Of a stretch of DNA of 64,000 nucleotides, positions 34,920-45,595 are shown in pieces. Positions within the stretch are counted from its first letter, which is position 1; every line of letters starts with the position of its first letter. Source of the stretch: Fomitopsis serialis (taxonomy: Eukaryota; Basidiomycota; Agaricomycetes; Polyporales; Fomitopsidaceae); the NCBI RefSeq assembly GCF_022376445.1, contig NW_025954965.1, positions 62,001 to 126,000 on the forward strand. Direction: 5' to 3'. A program made the translations under genes and the position numbers. The notes beneath the pieces were generated by a model that searched no databases, was not told the DNA's origin, and saw only the letters and a program-made list of their open reading frames with translations.

Positions 34920-36304
34920 CTACGATTTTTCTGGCAACAGGTATGTATTTGGCGCGGGTTTTACTCCGCGCAGCGCGGTTTCACGTAGCCTCTTGATCTC
35001 CTCTTTCATCTCGCGTACCTGGGCTGCAAGAGCCTCACGCCGCGACATTCCTCTCGAGGTGGTAGTAAGGTCCGACGATGCGACCGTGGGCGGTTCGATC
35101 GATGGTCCAGGCTCCGAGCTGTTGGTGGTACTTGCGCCGCGCCATTTCCACGATGCAGCGGCTGTGGCCAGTCTTCCCTTCATGGGGAGGCGTGCCGGCG
35201 CGGGCGTTCGGGGAGCCTCGTTCGTTTGACGAAATACCATGAATGGCTCAATGACTGCCTCCTCTCCTTTCCCGTCCAAGCTATCACGAACCCTCAGGGA
35301 CAGTCGACCTGGTAACAGCTGACGTCTGCGAACGCAGAGTAACAGCAGTGTCACGATGACCAAGCCGCACAAACCGCCTATGACGCCTCCGATCACAGCG
35401 GACGTGTTGCTGTGGGGATGTGAAGCTGGCAGCGAGATGCTCAGGGGTCAGGGATGGTGAACAACCACAGTGACCAGACTCACCTAGGCCTGTGCTCACG
35501 CTCACTTGAGGCGAGGCGGTTGCATCGCCAGCAGCACCCCACGTCGTGGCATGTGAGGAAGCACTCGAGGTCGGTGTATCTGTGTTAACACTCAGACTCG
35601 TTGCTTGAGATAAACTAGATGAGGGCTGAGTATCCGAGCCATCTTCGACTCTGACAATTGCAGTGCAGTGAGCAATAGTATAGATAAACCTGATCATGAC
35701 GCACGTATACAAAGCCCAGTCGAAGAGGAGAATAGATGGATTGGGGTCGTTCTCCGCCGTCATCACGAGCGTATGGATCGAGTTACTGAGCATCGTGTTC
35801 TCATAGACGGTCACATTGTAGTCGTACGTTGCTGTGTTCCGGGGCATATGTTGATAGCTGCCCGCGGGAACACCGTCCAGGGCGAAAGTGATATTTACGA
35901 GCGTGGTAGCGTCTTTGATCCGGTTTGGCACCACGCAGTACACCCAGATCGCAGTGCCTACGGAGAGTGCTTGAGTCAAAGACATAGGTATGCATTTGTA
36001 TTCGAATGTACAGACCATGGAAAACAATACTGACGTTGTGGGCAGGACTATCTGGCGGACTATTGGAGGTTGTATCGTGCCAGGTGTGATCGAAGGTTGC
36101 GTTCTTATCAGGTTGTGCCAAACATGAAGGACAATTCTGGCCTTTGCTCCAGCTCCGCGAGTATATGGGGAGAGCTCCAGTCGCCGAGTCGCCGAAAGTG
36201 TCGTCTATAGTTCTGTTCGATGCGATAGAGGACGCGCGGGAGATGAGTAGCAGAATGTTGACAGACCACAGCTGCCAATGGGGAAAGGAGTGTGGGGTCA
36301 ACAT
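34920..36304 (-). CDS. Surface protein array copy B, single-pass membrane protein
   Basis: Start at 36304 (MLTPHSFPHWQLW, signal peptide to about SIAS). Ectodomain: NRTIDDTFGDSATGALPIYS, NCPSC, TWHDTTSN, then after an intron TAIWVYCVV, ITFALDGVPAGSY, YNVTVYENTMLSN, LLFDWALYT. A Ser/Thr stalk leads, across an intron, to the helix SAVIGGVIGGLCGLVIVTLL and a stop-transfer CVRRRQ. The cytosolic tail of about 130 residues has IEPFMVF and a heptad-rich end (RREALAAQVREMKEEIKRL), finishing TYLLPEKS. The frame is intact through five exons. Intron positions after the F-x-G and before the stalk match copies A, D and E. Sensor- or adhesin-like layout; function unknown. Confidence 0.75.
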
Positions 36305-37601
36305 CGCACGGCGAGCTGAACGGTCAAGGTCAGAAGGCCCAGCTTCCGCGCAAGCGGTTACGCGATTAAAAGGTACTGGAGGAATTGTCACAGACGTAAA
36401 GTATCACCGCCGCATCCACATCTATCGAAGAGGGTCGTGGGTGGGTGGTCCTGTATAGCACGGTTTTGCCAGTGATATCCGTGACTCTACATCGTCTGTG
36501 GCATGCTGACAGCCGTGTCAATTCTCGCACGCCGTCATGATGTGGCTAGATAATACGATGGCACCTCCATGTGGAATACGATGGTGTCGTGTAATCTAGC
36601 CAAAAGACGCTGCTCTAAACATACTTACTGTAGTTGCACAGCTTGTCCGCACTGCCACAAATGCTCGCGCGCTGGAAGCATTCAGCTGTTTTCAAACCGA
36701 TGGGCCCCACGACGAAAAGGTGCACTAAAGTGAAGTGTGTTGGTCTTGTTGTACCCACCAAGATTGGACCACAATCGGCAGCGTCGAGGGCGAGCCAGAC
36801 TACGGCGGGTGGCTGAGGTCGAACGGTACTGGCACCTCGAAGGCAGGATCCGACGCTCTCCGCCGTGTACGCATTTTTAGTGAGGGGCCTATCGTTCCGG
36901 AAACAGCTGTAATGACAATGTGTTCGGAATCGGATGAACCAGCGAGACGCGCTCAACGAAGGAAATCCTACATCTTGATAGAGAGGATATAACGGCTCGA
37001 ATGCGCAAAGGCGATGAAGCAGTCATATGATGACGATGGACATGTTCGACCTCAGAGTTTTCAGTTTGGAGCCAGTTTTAAGCTTCTGTGACCCGACTCG
37101 GAGCGCCGCTGTCGATATTTCGATATTTCAATGACCACTGGCCACCGCAGTTGTTATTGGAGTGACTCATCTGACAGCGACAAATTGAAGAGATATTCAA
37201 GGGTTCGATGCTAGTGGAAATTGGTTATTGGTGGCCACAGCGAGGCAAAGCTGAAGCTGAGGCAGTGACAACCTGACGGCTCCCGACCGTCGTGAATGGA
37301 GGAGGAGGAGGAGGGTTGGGCAAGTTGAGCGCTTGAGCGCAGCCATAGACGCCTGTCACTGTCAGTGTGGCGCTACTACTACGTAAGCGCTCGCTCGTAC
37401 AAAGCTGTTGTAAGTAACTATGTACTTACTGACCGGTTAGCGACAAACCAGCTGAAACCATTTCTGTACTCCAGGCCGGACATGCGCAGAGATCGAGACG
37501 CGTCGACGATGGTGAGGCGTGATACATATGGTATATACGGGATGTCCATGTCAGCTATTCGTAATCACTCGGCGTGTCCAGCCCAGAAAACCTGCATATC
37601 C
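36305..37601. other. Intergenic region inside the surface-protein array
   Basis: About 1.3 kb. A 113-codon minus-strand frame at 36615-36956 ends at a possible donor (GTAAGT) but has no known domain. A (GGA)n run lies at 37297-37315. Otherwise nothing. Confidence 0.45.
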
Positions 37602-38955
37602 CTACACTGCCGTGCCTACTGACACCGACCCTCCGTCCTCCGACGCGACGTGTCGGATCGACCCAACCTCTTCCTTATCAAAGTGCGCACCGAGCCACTC
37701 CCTAGATGCGCTTACAGACGCGTCTACGTCCTCAGCTTGGTAGTGAGACGTGCGAGGGCGCACAACTAGCGCATAGAGCTCGGCCATGGGGTCCTTCGGC
37801 CTGCGCCGTGGGTGACGCAGCGGATATTGACTTTCGCTGGCTTGGACTTCGCCGAAATCCACACGGGTAGAAGAAGTCGTCCCCGTCACAGTGGTTTCCG
37901 AACTTGAAGGGGGGTGTCCTGCGAAGGTGTCGACGATTGGCCGCCAACTTGTGCGTGCATTTACAAGGTAGTCCGCACGGCGCTGACAGCGGTGTCGTCT
38001 GCGTCGGCACAGCCAAATAGCTATTGCAACGGCAATGAAGGCAACGAGGACTCCCAACCCGCCTAGTACCCCAGCTACGAAGCCTGAAATGATTGTTTGT
38101 TTGCGTAGTACTGCTGGTATTGCAGCCAGTGAGCTTTCCATGAGCGGAGATCCTATAAACTCACCTTGCTGTTCTGTTGCACTACTCGGTTGTGGTGTTG
38201 AGATTGCAAGAGTGGTCACGGTGCTGGTTGTCGTGACCTGGCTAGATGAGGACAATTGTCCAGTGTTTGTTGTGGCGGAACTTGCCCTTCGTTCTAAGGA
38301 AGTGGATCCGGTGTCACCCGGGCCACTAGTACTGGGCACATTCGACAAAAAGCTATTGAGAGTGGGGGAGTGGCCAGTGATTGGAGACACGTTACGCGCA
38401 AAAAGTACAGCGTGAAGTGGCACCTCGGTTGCTGTATGCTCGAGATCCCAGCTGTGAAGACGATTCAATTCACGTATAAACATAGATGCAGACCCTTGAT
38501 ACCCACGTAGTCAGGACTTGATGAGTGCCCTTCTGAGGACTCGGATACAAGGTGTAGTCCGATTTCTGAGGACTCGGATACAAGGTGTAGTCCGATGTCA
38601 TGCCAGTGGGTACAATCTGCCCTGAAGACGACAATCCCGAGGAGTGGCTAGCGAGCAGTAGCGCTTTATACAGCCCTTATGGATGATACTCATATAGGGC
38701 ACTGCGGCTCACCTTGATGTGGATACATCAGCAAGAATCCATGGCGAGGAGTCTGGACCTAGCCAAATTTGTACATCTTCTTTGCGGGCCACCACAGCGA
38801 CAGCGGCCGTTGATTGCACTTCAAGTTGAGTGGCTTGACAGATGGATGCCTGCCAACCACTGCGGGTGTTCAAACGTTCAAGGGTAGGGTCCGACTCGGT
38901 GCAGGTCCGGGACGGAGGTTCTAACGTCCGGTCATTCCATAGAACTCATTATGCA
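37602..38955 (-). CDS. Single-pass membrane protein C within the array, distinct ectodomain (5' end unresolved)
   Basis: C-terminal part is clear: Ser/Thr stalk, helix IISGFVAGVLGGLGVLVAFIAV, basic stop-transfer CRRRRHRCQRR, then a tail of about 115 residues ending SVSVGTAV, with RTSHYQAEDVDA and Arg/Pro-rich parts. Upstream ectodomain exons read EPPSRTCTESDPTL, WQASICQATQLEVQ, ARKEDVQIWLGPDSSPW, then after an intron ADCTHWHDIGLHL, and GWDLEHTATEVPLHAVLF. This does not match the NRTIDD ectodomain of A, B, D and E, so it is a different surface protein sharing the stalk-helix-tail layout. An 11-residue stretch is duplicated in tandem. The first exon and signal peptide were not found; one G deficit near 38500 is needed. 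Confidence 0.55.
38531..38596. repeat. Perfect 33-bp tandem duplication in an ectodomain exon
   Basis: Two identical 33-bp units, 38531-38563 and 38564-38596. On the minus strand each encodes IGLHLVSESSE plus one shared boundary, so the duplication adds exactly 11 residues without shifting frame. Confidence 0.9.
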
Positions 38956-40802
38956 TGACGGCGGTGTCAACAGGCGGAGATTATGCGTCAGGATGCCGAG
39001 CTGCGAGGACCAACGTTCGAGGATGGAGATGCCAGTGTCTCGTCGAATATTGCTAGTCAGTACGGGTCACGACCCAACAAAACACAGATCATCATGCCCG
39101 AAGTGGAAGCATGTAGCGACAGCGGCCAAAGATGATCACCCAAGTTGATAATCATCTGTCATTAGAATTTTCTGCATAAGGATGAACACTCACAGTGGCC
39201 GAACTCGTGGTACCTGCCAACTCGTTGGATGGGATATCTTCGTGTCAGCAGGAATAGTAGTAGGTCAGCCGCGTAGGATATGATGGTCACCATGCAGAGG
39301 TATGCCGCAAAAATGGTACCGGCGAGGCCACTCTCTGATGATTTATGCAGAAGTGTACTATATCGGGCCGGGATCTCGGCCACCTTAGCACTCGACAAGC
39401 CCTCCTAACTGTGTATGGGCCGTAATGCCCTAGATCCTTGTTCAGAGGTATGCTAGAACACCTCAGGAATACGAGAAAAATAATAGAAAAAAATCAGCAT
39501 CATTGAGTGGAGCTCAGTACACAAATTTCTCGTTGAGAGTAGGGTGAGCCACACAGACTAGGAAGTCGGCCACACCCTTGGAAATAGCTCACTACATTGA
39601 AGAGGCCCATCTGCATGGACTGTAATCCTTGAAGATATATTCAAGTATATGATTCTGATTATTTCTAGGCCGCAATGCGCCAGAATCCAAGTGAGGTACC
39701 CAGTCGTGGGCGAGGGGTTCGGGATCCCAAGCCACTGCTTACCAAAAATGGGTATCATCGGACAAGATGATTTTTCCTGCACCCGGATCTTGGTGTATTG
39801 GCTTGAAAGGTTGTACAGGTAGTAAAGCAATGTATAGAATCATGATACAATTTATTTCATGGCTGTGGAGTAGGTGGTAATTGGATGAGACTCGAGTGAC
39901 CGACTACCTAGGGTGGCCGAGATCATGACCCGATATAGTAGACCGTACCAAGTTCAAGCTTCCATCACTGCGTACATCCAATCGACCTTGCTTGACCTCT
40001 CGCGTGCGGCGCGAGGGCAGGTTTCGCTTTGAAGCTGCAGCGGAGCATCATAGGTCTCGCCACGACGTCGTCATTGGACGTCGTAGGTTTTGCTACACTG
40101 CGGTGCAGCATAGGAGGCCTCGGATGACGGGCGGTGTGATCGCTGCGCATGCTGCCGAGCCGTCGATTGAACTTGCACGATGAAATCTTGATCAACCTCG
40201 CCAATCTGTAAACACTGCAACGCGGCCACAGGAACACAGAGCGACCAGAGGTAATGAGATATCACAGTCAAAGTCAACAATGGCAATGGGAAGATGTGGG
40301 TCAGACTATGTAGCTTGGAGATGTCCGAGCGTACATCCACAGCGACATCCGATAGCAGGCCCACCCACCGACCGTAATCGATGCTATCCCCCGGCTGCAG
40401 ACTCTTAGCATAATTCACCATATCCAGTAGTGCTTCTTCGATCTCGCCTTTTGTGCGGATGTCTTGGAGGCAACTGGCCCTGGTAGCCACGAAGGAGTCT
40501 CTATCCTCGGAGGTAGCGCAATCGGCCCGGTGTCATAGCACGCGACGGGAGGAGACGGTCAACCTTGGGGGCGGCGTTATTCCGTCGGTGTGCTCGGGTC
40601 CTCGTCGCGTCCAAAACGAATAGTAAGCCGCGCAACAAACACGTCTTCTATAACCTGACCATACCCCTAGCCTCTTCCAGGACAAGAACCCACGTGCCTA
40701 CAAAGTATGTACATGGGTCAGACTCAGGAAAGACACCACCCCGGCGGCCCTGTCGCTATAACGCGGAAGTACGGTGCAGCATATGTAGCGGAGATGTCCA
40801 TG
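38956..40802. other. Region with a TIR element and two unassigned minus-strand frames
   Basis: Holds a TIR element (39358-39938). Left of it, a minus-strand frame at about 39355-39195 has a hydrophobic stretch (TIFAAYLCMVTIISYAADLL) and ends at a possible GTGAGT donor. Right of it, a frame at 40490-40071 starts MATRASCLQDIRTKGE and has one hydrophobic stretch (PLLTLTVISHYLWSLCVP). Both could be real exons, perhaps of one gene split by the element, but no family is recognised. Confidence 0.4.
39358..39938. mobile_element. Non-autonomous TIR element 1, flanked by TA
   Basis: A 581-bp segment whose ends are inverted repeats: 27 of the first 31 bases (beginning CTATATCGGGCCGGGATC) match the reverse complement of the right end. 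A TA dinucleotide abuts each end (39356-39357 and 39939-39940), as expected for Tc1/mariner-type target duplication. It encodes no transposase, so it is a MITE-like derivative. The same terminal sequence bounds element 2. Confidence 0.7.
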
Positions 40803-42237
40803 TCATATGCTGTTTGCACCCTCCGGATCACTTGGCGCGAAGGCTGCTGGCCTACGCCGCGACGACTCCGCCCAACTACGTAGTTCTGCAACCTGCTCCC
40901 TGAACTTGCGCACGTGCCTGGCGAATCGTTCCTGCTCTCTGGCTTCCTCAAGCGCGTCTGGCTGTGCGGACTCGCTGGCTCCGAGAGTGGCAGGCGCATC
41001 CACCGAGAGCACTGTCTCGGGGAAATCAATTGTAATACGATGCACCATCGTAGTGCCGACAGAGGACTCGCTAAGCCTTTCCTGCATCATGGCGGGAACC
41101 GAAGCCGAAGATGGCATGTATCGGTCGGTGGGCAGGTCGGTGGGTAGTTGATCGACGAAGGGATTGATTATGGATGTCGAGCTTCGGCGTACGAGGCTGT
41201 TGTTGCAGGTGGCACGAGAAGGCTTGTTACGGTTACGTCGACGTCTCATCGCGAGAATGATCATGAGAGATACAATGGCTCCTCCGCCGCAGACGAGGCC
41301 GAGGATAAGTGCGATTCGCGAATGCGAGCCTGGCTTCTCTTAACAGGAAAAACGCAGGTAGGTGTTTGAGGTGCGTACCTGTACTGTTACTCGAGTTGCT
41401 CGTGATTGTACCAAGGACGCCACTGGTAGACGCGAGGGGCACAAGTAGACTGGTGGTTCCGTGCTCCGACGAAGGGTATGGTGATGTTTTCGTGGGTTTA
41501 GTACTAGATGCAGGACTAGGAGAAGTCTTGGTCAAAGCTGGGTTAGGGAGAGGGACGGAAGACGTCGCATTCTCTATGTCATCGTCGTAGCTGCCGACGA
41601 TGCTAGTCAAACCAACAGCGTTCACAGGACTCTTTGTACTCACGTGTACTCAGCCCAGTCGAAGAGAAGCAGGGATGTTTGCGGTTCTTGCATTGCCGTC
41701 AGCGCCAGAAGATGCTGTGTGTTCGTGAGGTGCGTGTTGCTGTACACCGTTACATTGTAGCTGTATATCTCGGATGTATTTGGCTGATGAGTGAAGTTTC
41801 CAACGGGCTGTCCGTCCAAGGTGATGCTTATGTTGACCAATGTTACAGCATGTGGGATACGATTCGGAACGACGCAGTAAACCCAGATTGCGGTGCCTAA
41901 CATTCATGTCTGAGAGGTCCTGATTAGCGAGTAATATCCTACACACCGTTGAACAGGAGGGTCACGGTATGAGCAACATCGTTAGGCCTGTTTGTGGTCG
42001 TATCGTGCCACGTTCCGGCGAACGTCTTGTCGGCAGCTGGTTGTGCCAAGCACCCACTGCAAGCTGGCCCATAGCTCCAGCCTTGACTCTCGTACATTGG
42101 GAGGCGTCCAGTGACCGAGTCGCCGTAGTGGTCATCGATAGTCCTGTTGGTCGCTGCAGCAAAAATCGGTCGCGACTTCGTGAGAAAAGCAGAATGCCAG
42201 TGATGACTGAAACGAATGTGGAAATGGAACTGAGCAT
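40803..42237 (-). CDS. Surface protein array copy D, single-pass membrane protein
   Basis: Start at 42237 (MLSSISTFVSVITGILLF, signal peptide). One T deficit near 42183 separates it from the ectodomain: NRTIDDHYGDSVTGRLPMY, ACSGC, TWHDTTTN, then TAIWVYCVV, ISITLDGQPVGNF, YNVTVYSNTHLTN, LLLFDWAEYT. The stalk is rich in Ser/Thr/Pro (SPSPASSTKPTKTSPYPSS). The transmembrane helix is ALILGLVCGGGAIVSLMIIL, followed by AMRRRRNRN. The tail has SIINPFVDQ about 27 residues after the helix and a predicted coiled coil near the end (REQERFARHVRKFREQVAEL), ending EGANSI. NPF is a known EH-domain ligand motif, which would fit endocytic sorting, but that is inference. Same exon plan as B and E. Confidence 0.75.
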
Positions 42238-43089
42238 GTTCCCTAGAAGGTCTGTGTCAGAATGGTCTGGAGGGTTACTCCTATTAGCTGTACTTCGAGC
42301 TCGACAGAAGTACTGACCATTGGCATGAGCGCTACCTTGCGTACTTGCTCAGTCGCGTAGTTGGAAGTATACGTATACGTTACCACTGCCTGACTGATAA
42401 GGTTGCAATGCCCATGTCAGTGAGCATCGGGACTTGCGCTTTGGTCGTACCTCACCCGTTCCGTAGGTTGCCTGTCAAACAGCCTAACACTGTTCGTCGC
42501 GGAGACGAGCCAGCAGACAAGTTCGAGTTCGGCACGGTAGACGGGCTTTGGTCACTCAGACCAGAACGCGGGGCTGTTCTGTCGACAGCGACGGAGCGCA
42601 ATCCAAGGTGATTGTACATACGTAGCTCCCGTCAGAAGGAGACGCGCCACGAATTTGATCGTACACCGAGGTGAGTTGACCCTCCGAGCATCAAATGTTT
42701 GTGGCTGGACGGATATACATGTACACGCACCACTTGACGACGGATACACCTTACCACTCATCCAACGAATCAAAGCTGCGGGGAGATCTATGTATCTTTG
42801 TTGCTGGTGCCGCTGATGATGGATTGCATCTCGGGAACAAACGCGTGTCTCAGTATAAGTCATATGAAATCCAGGCGCAAGTACACGGTAACCTTTGCGG
42901 GACGAGTGTCATAAGATCGTTCCGGGCAGAATCAGAAACAAGGCTCACTCGTAATATGCAGGAGTCGTAGTCAGCGGCGACTACATACAACGCAGGACTA
43001 CGACACGCTAAGTGAAGATGGAATGGAACAATGCATGGCACGTACCAGTACAATATTAGCGAAGCAAACAGAGCATAAATATCAGCGGA
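42238..43089. other. Intergenic region inside the surface-protein array
   Basis: About 0.85 kb between copies D and E; promoter of D. No family remnants seen. Confidence 0.5.
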
Positions 43090-44526
43090 TCAAGGCCTAT
43101 TCTCCGATGCCTCATACGCTGGCGGTGGTTCATCCATCTCTGCCACAGCCCTAAGCCTCTCAACCTCCAACTGCAACGTCGCGATCTGCCTCCTCAGCTC
43201 GGAGTCTTCTTGCTGTCTTGTTTGCTGGTTGGGCGCCTCGTGTGTCAATCGCAGTGGCGATTGCGCTTGCGAAGGTCCGCGTGAAGACTGGCGTCGACGC
43301 AGCTGCTCGACCTGTTCCTCCATGTCGCGCATCTGGCGAGACAGCTCTGCGAGCTGCATCACACTCTTCGACCGGCGTCCAGAGCTCGGCGCTGTGAGTG
43401 ACGAGTCGGCTGTATTCGAGGCTCCGCCGAAGGCCGAGACGGTAGTCAGATCGTCCCTCGTCGAGGAGGCGTCGCTACCAACGGGAAGTGCCGCGACCAT
43501 ACAAGACGTGAGTGAAGGCGGGAAGGGTCGAGCCAGCGTTGAGCCAGGCGGGCGCATCTCGGTGACGCCCGCTTCTTCGACATCAGACTCGGGTTTGCTC
43601 ATTGGCTCTATCTCCTCCCTCCTCGCATCTTCGCCTGATACGGGGTAATCCGGTCTGTGGACTTCGTTCGAGCACGACGCCACAACAGGAAAAAGAGCAG
43701 AGCGAGGACCACGGCGCCAACGCCGCCTACGACTCCTCCGACAATGGGACCGACGGTGCTGTGGGACGATGCTGAAGAACCGACGACGGACGTGGTACTG
43801 GCGGAGGCGGAAGCAATTGCCGTAGACCTAGTCCCAGACGATGTTGTGGTGGTCGCTCGGTCCGGGTCGTATCTGAAACTCCGTGAGTATTGTAACTGCT
43901 GAGTGAAGTTTCGAGAATGAGCTCACGTATACTCTGCCCAGTCAAACGCAAAGTACGATGCATTGACATCTCGTTTCACTTCAATGACCAAATCGTGCTC
44001 TGCGTAGTCCAAGGACGCATTCTGGTACACGGTGACGTTGTACCGGTATGCCACTGAACTGCTCTTGCTCGGGTCGTACTCATAGCTCCCAACGTGATGG
44101 CCATCGAGCCGGAAGCTGGCATTCACATATGTCGTGGCATACTCGATCGTAGGGGGAGGATACCAAATACCGAGATGGCCGTTCCTGAATACCGGAAACT
44201 TGTCCAAATCAACAAGTCAAGGCAGATGAAGGGGACGTACCAGTAAAATGAAGTGTTACATTGTGTGGACTGGTATCACCAGGGGAAGCAGTTGTATCGT
44301 GCCATGATCGGTCGAACGTGTGTTGCTGGTCCGGCTGGACGAGACACCCTGGACAATCTGGGCCATAATTCCAACTTGCGGAGAATTTTGGCTTTCTTCC
44401 GGTAACGGAATCACCGTTGTTGTCATCGATTGTCGCATTGGTTGAAGCGGCTTGCACAGTTTGAAATTGCAGTGAAAGATAGGTAGCGAGAACGCGTGAA
44501 GCAACACGGACAGTCTGTGGCCGCAT
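43090..44526 (-). CDS. Surface protein array copy E, single-pass membrane protein with PPxY tail
   Basis: Start chosen at 44526 (MRPQTVRVASRVLATYLSL), although the frame is open further upstream, because it opens the signal peptide ending VQAA. Ectodomain: NATIDDNNGDSVTGRKPKF, DCPGC, SWHDTTAS, then TAISVFGIL, ASFRLDGHHVGSYEY, YNVTVYQNASLD, FAFDWAEYT. Helix: GPIVGGVVGGVGAVVLALLF, then LLWRRAR. The long tail (about 200 residues) begins DRITPY, contains two coiled-coil segments (QLAELSRQMRDMEEQVEQL and LRRQIATLQLEVERLRAVA) and ends EPPPAYEASENRP, a PPxY WW-domain ligand. Single-base deficits near 44153 (C) and 43643 (T) break the frame. No function known; the PPxY suggests Rsp5-type ubiquitination. 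Confidence 0.75.
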
Positions 44527-45595
44527 GCCCGACTTGAATGACGGTGCGTTCGATCCAAAGCGAAAGCAGTTGTGACGGGTTGAGAATAGAGCTTGCGCAA
44601 AAAGCAAGACCCGTGAATTTGACAAACCCAAGATGAGATGAAGCAGAGGGTGCGAGTGGAGGTCGTGCACAGGACAGAAATGAACGCCGCTCGAGCTTCA
44701 AGGTTTGGGAGTCGGGGGCTGCCATGTCCCGTATTGTCTTGGCCAACAGAGCTGCCACCACGGCCCGACGCTTAATCCATCGCGCATATCAGGAGTCAGG
44801 GCCCTCAGGCCTCGGCTGTGTCAGTAGCTACACAACGCGCATTCACTTCTGGGGCATTCGAAAGCTTGATCAATGAAAACTAGTCTTTCCGAATGGCGAA
44901 TAATAGTCTGCGCACCTCTTCCTGAAGATATGAAGCCTTGGTATGCTTGCGTTATGTTCGCGGACGGCTGGAAAAGACATCATCTTCGATGCTTGCCAGT
45001 GGTGGCGGTGCACGTCGAGCTTGAGCTTGATGCATCAGTTAATTAAACTAAGTACTATATCGGGCCGGGATCTCGGCCAGATTAGGTTACTCGGTCAATC
45101 GAGTACTTCGCGCTCAATTCCTGGAATCAACATGCAGCAAACGCATAAACAGGTAGCTATCCATTATAGCAGTCAATTGGTACGCCTTCCGTGCGGATAT
45201 GCTGAGAGGAAGTCGAGCAATACTCAGAGTGGCCGAGATCCCCGCCAGATATCGTAGCGCCCGCACAGGACTGGCTTCCGGCGCTACGCTTCCGGGTTCC
45301 CGACTCTGTTCTGGCGGCCAGTCTGAGCGTAAGTATTCCTTGAAGGCACTGCACGTATCCTGTTCAAGACCAACCGTACCTCAACGGTAACTTACAGCTC
45401 CGCTCTTGAATCTTCGGGACGTGTACTACGCTACTGGGCCATAGCCAGGGAGGCGCATAGTACCCTACACGAGTCGAGCCGCGGGACAAGCCTGGCCTTA
45501 AGCTTAACATCTGGTATGCATTGACCATTGAAATGCATGACTAAGGGGCAGAGTCTAACATTCGTGGAGATTTGAAGGGTGCGGAGTGAGTCACC
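44527..45595. other. Intergenic region with TIR element 2
   Basis: About 1.1 kb of divergent promoter space between copy E and the MFS carrier. It holds the 200-bp TIR element; the rest has only short frames. Confidence 0.5.
45055..45254. mobile_element. Non-autonomous TIR element 2 (short MITE), flanked by TA
   Basis: A 200-bp segment starting CTATATCGGGCCGGGATC, identical to element 1 over the first 25 bases. Its right end is the inverted repeat with 22 of 25 matches. TA abuts each end (45053-45054 and 45255-45256). No coding capacity. Right-hand subterminal sequence also resembles that of element 1 (GTCGAG then GTGGCCGAGATC). A miniature member of the same family. Confidence 0.7.

Noticed and set aside
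36615..36956. 113-codon minus-strand frame ending at a GTAAGT
   Set aside because: No domain, no signal peptide and no acceptor-linked partner exon found; kept only as a note in the intergenic entry.
37190..37220. GGTTCGATGC resembling a tRNA B box
   Set aside because: No matching A box or cloverleaf stems were found upstream.
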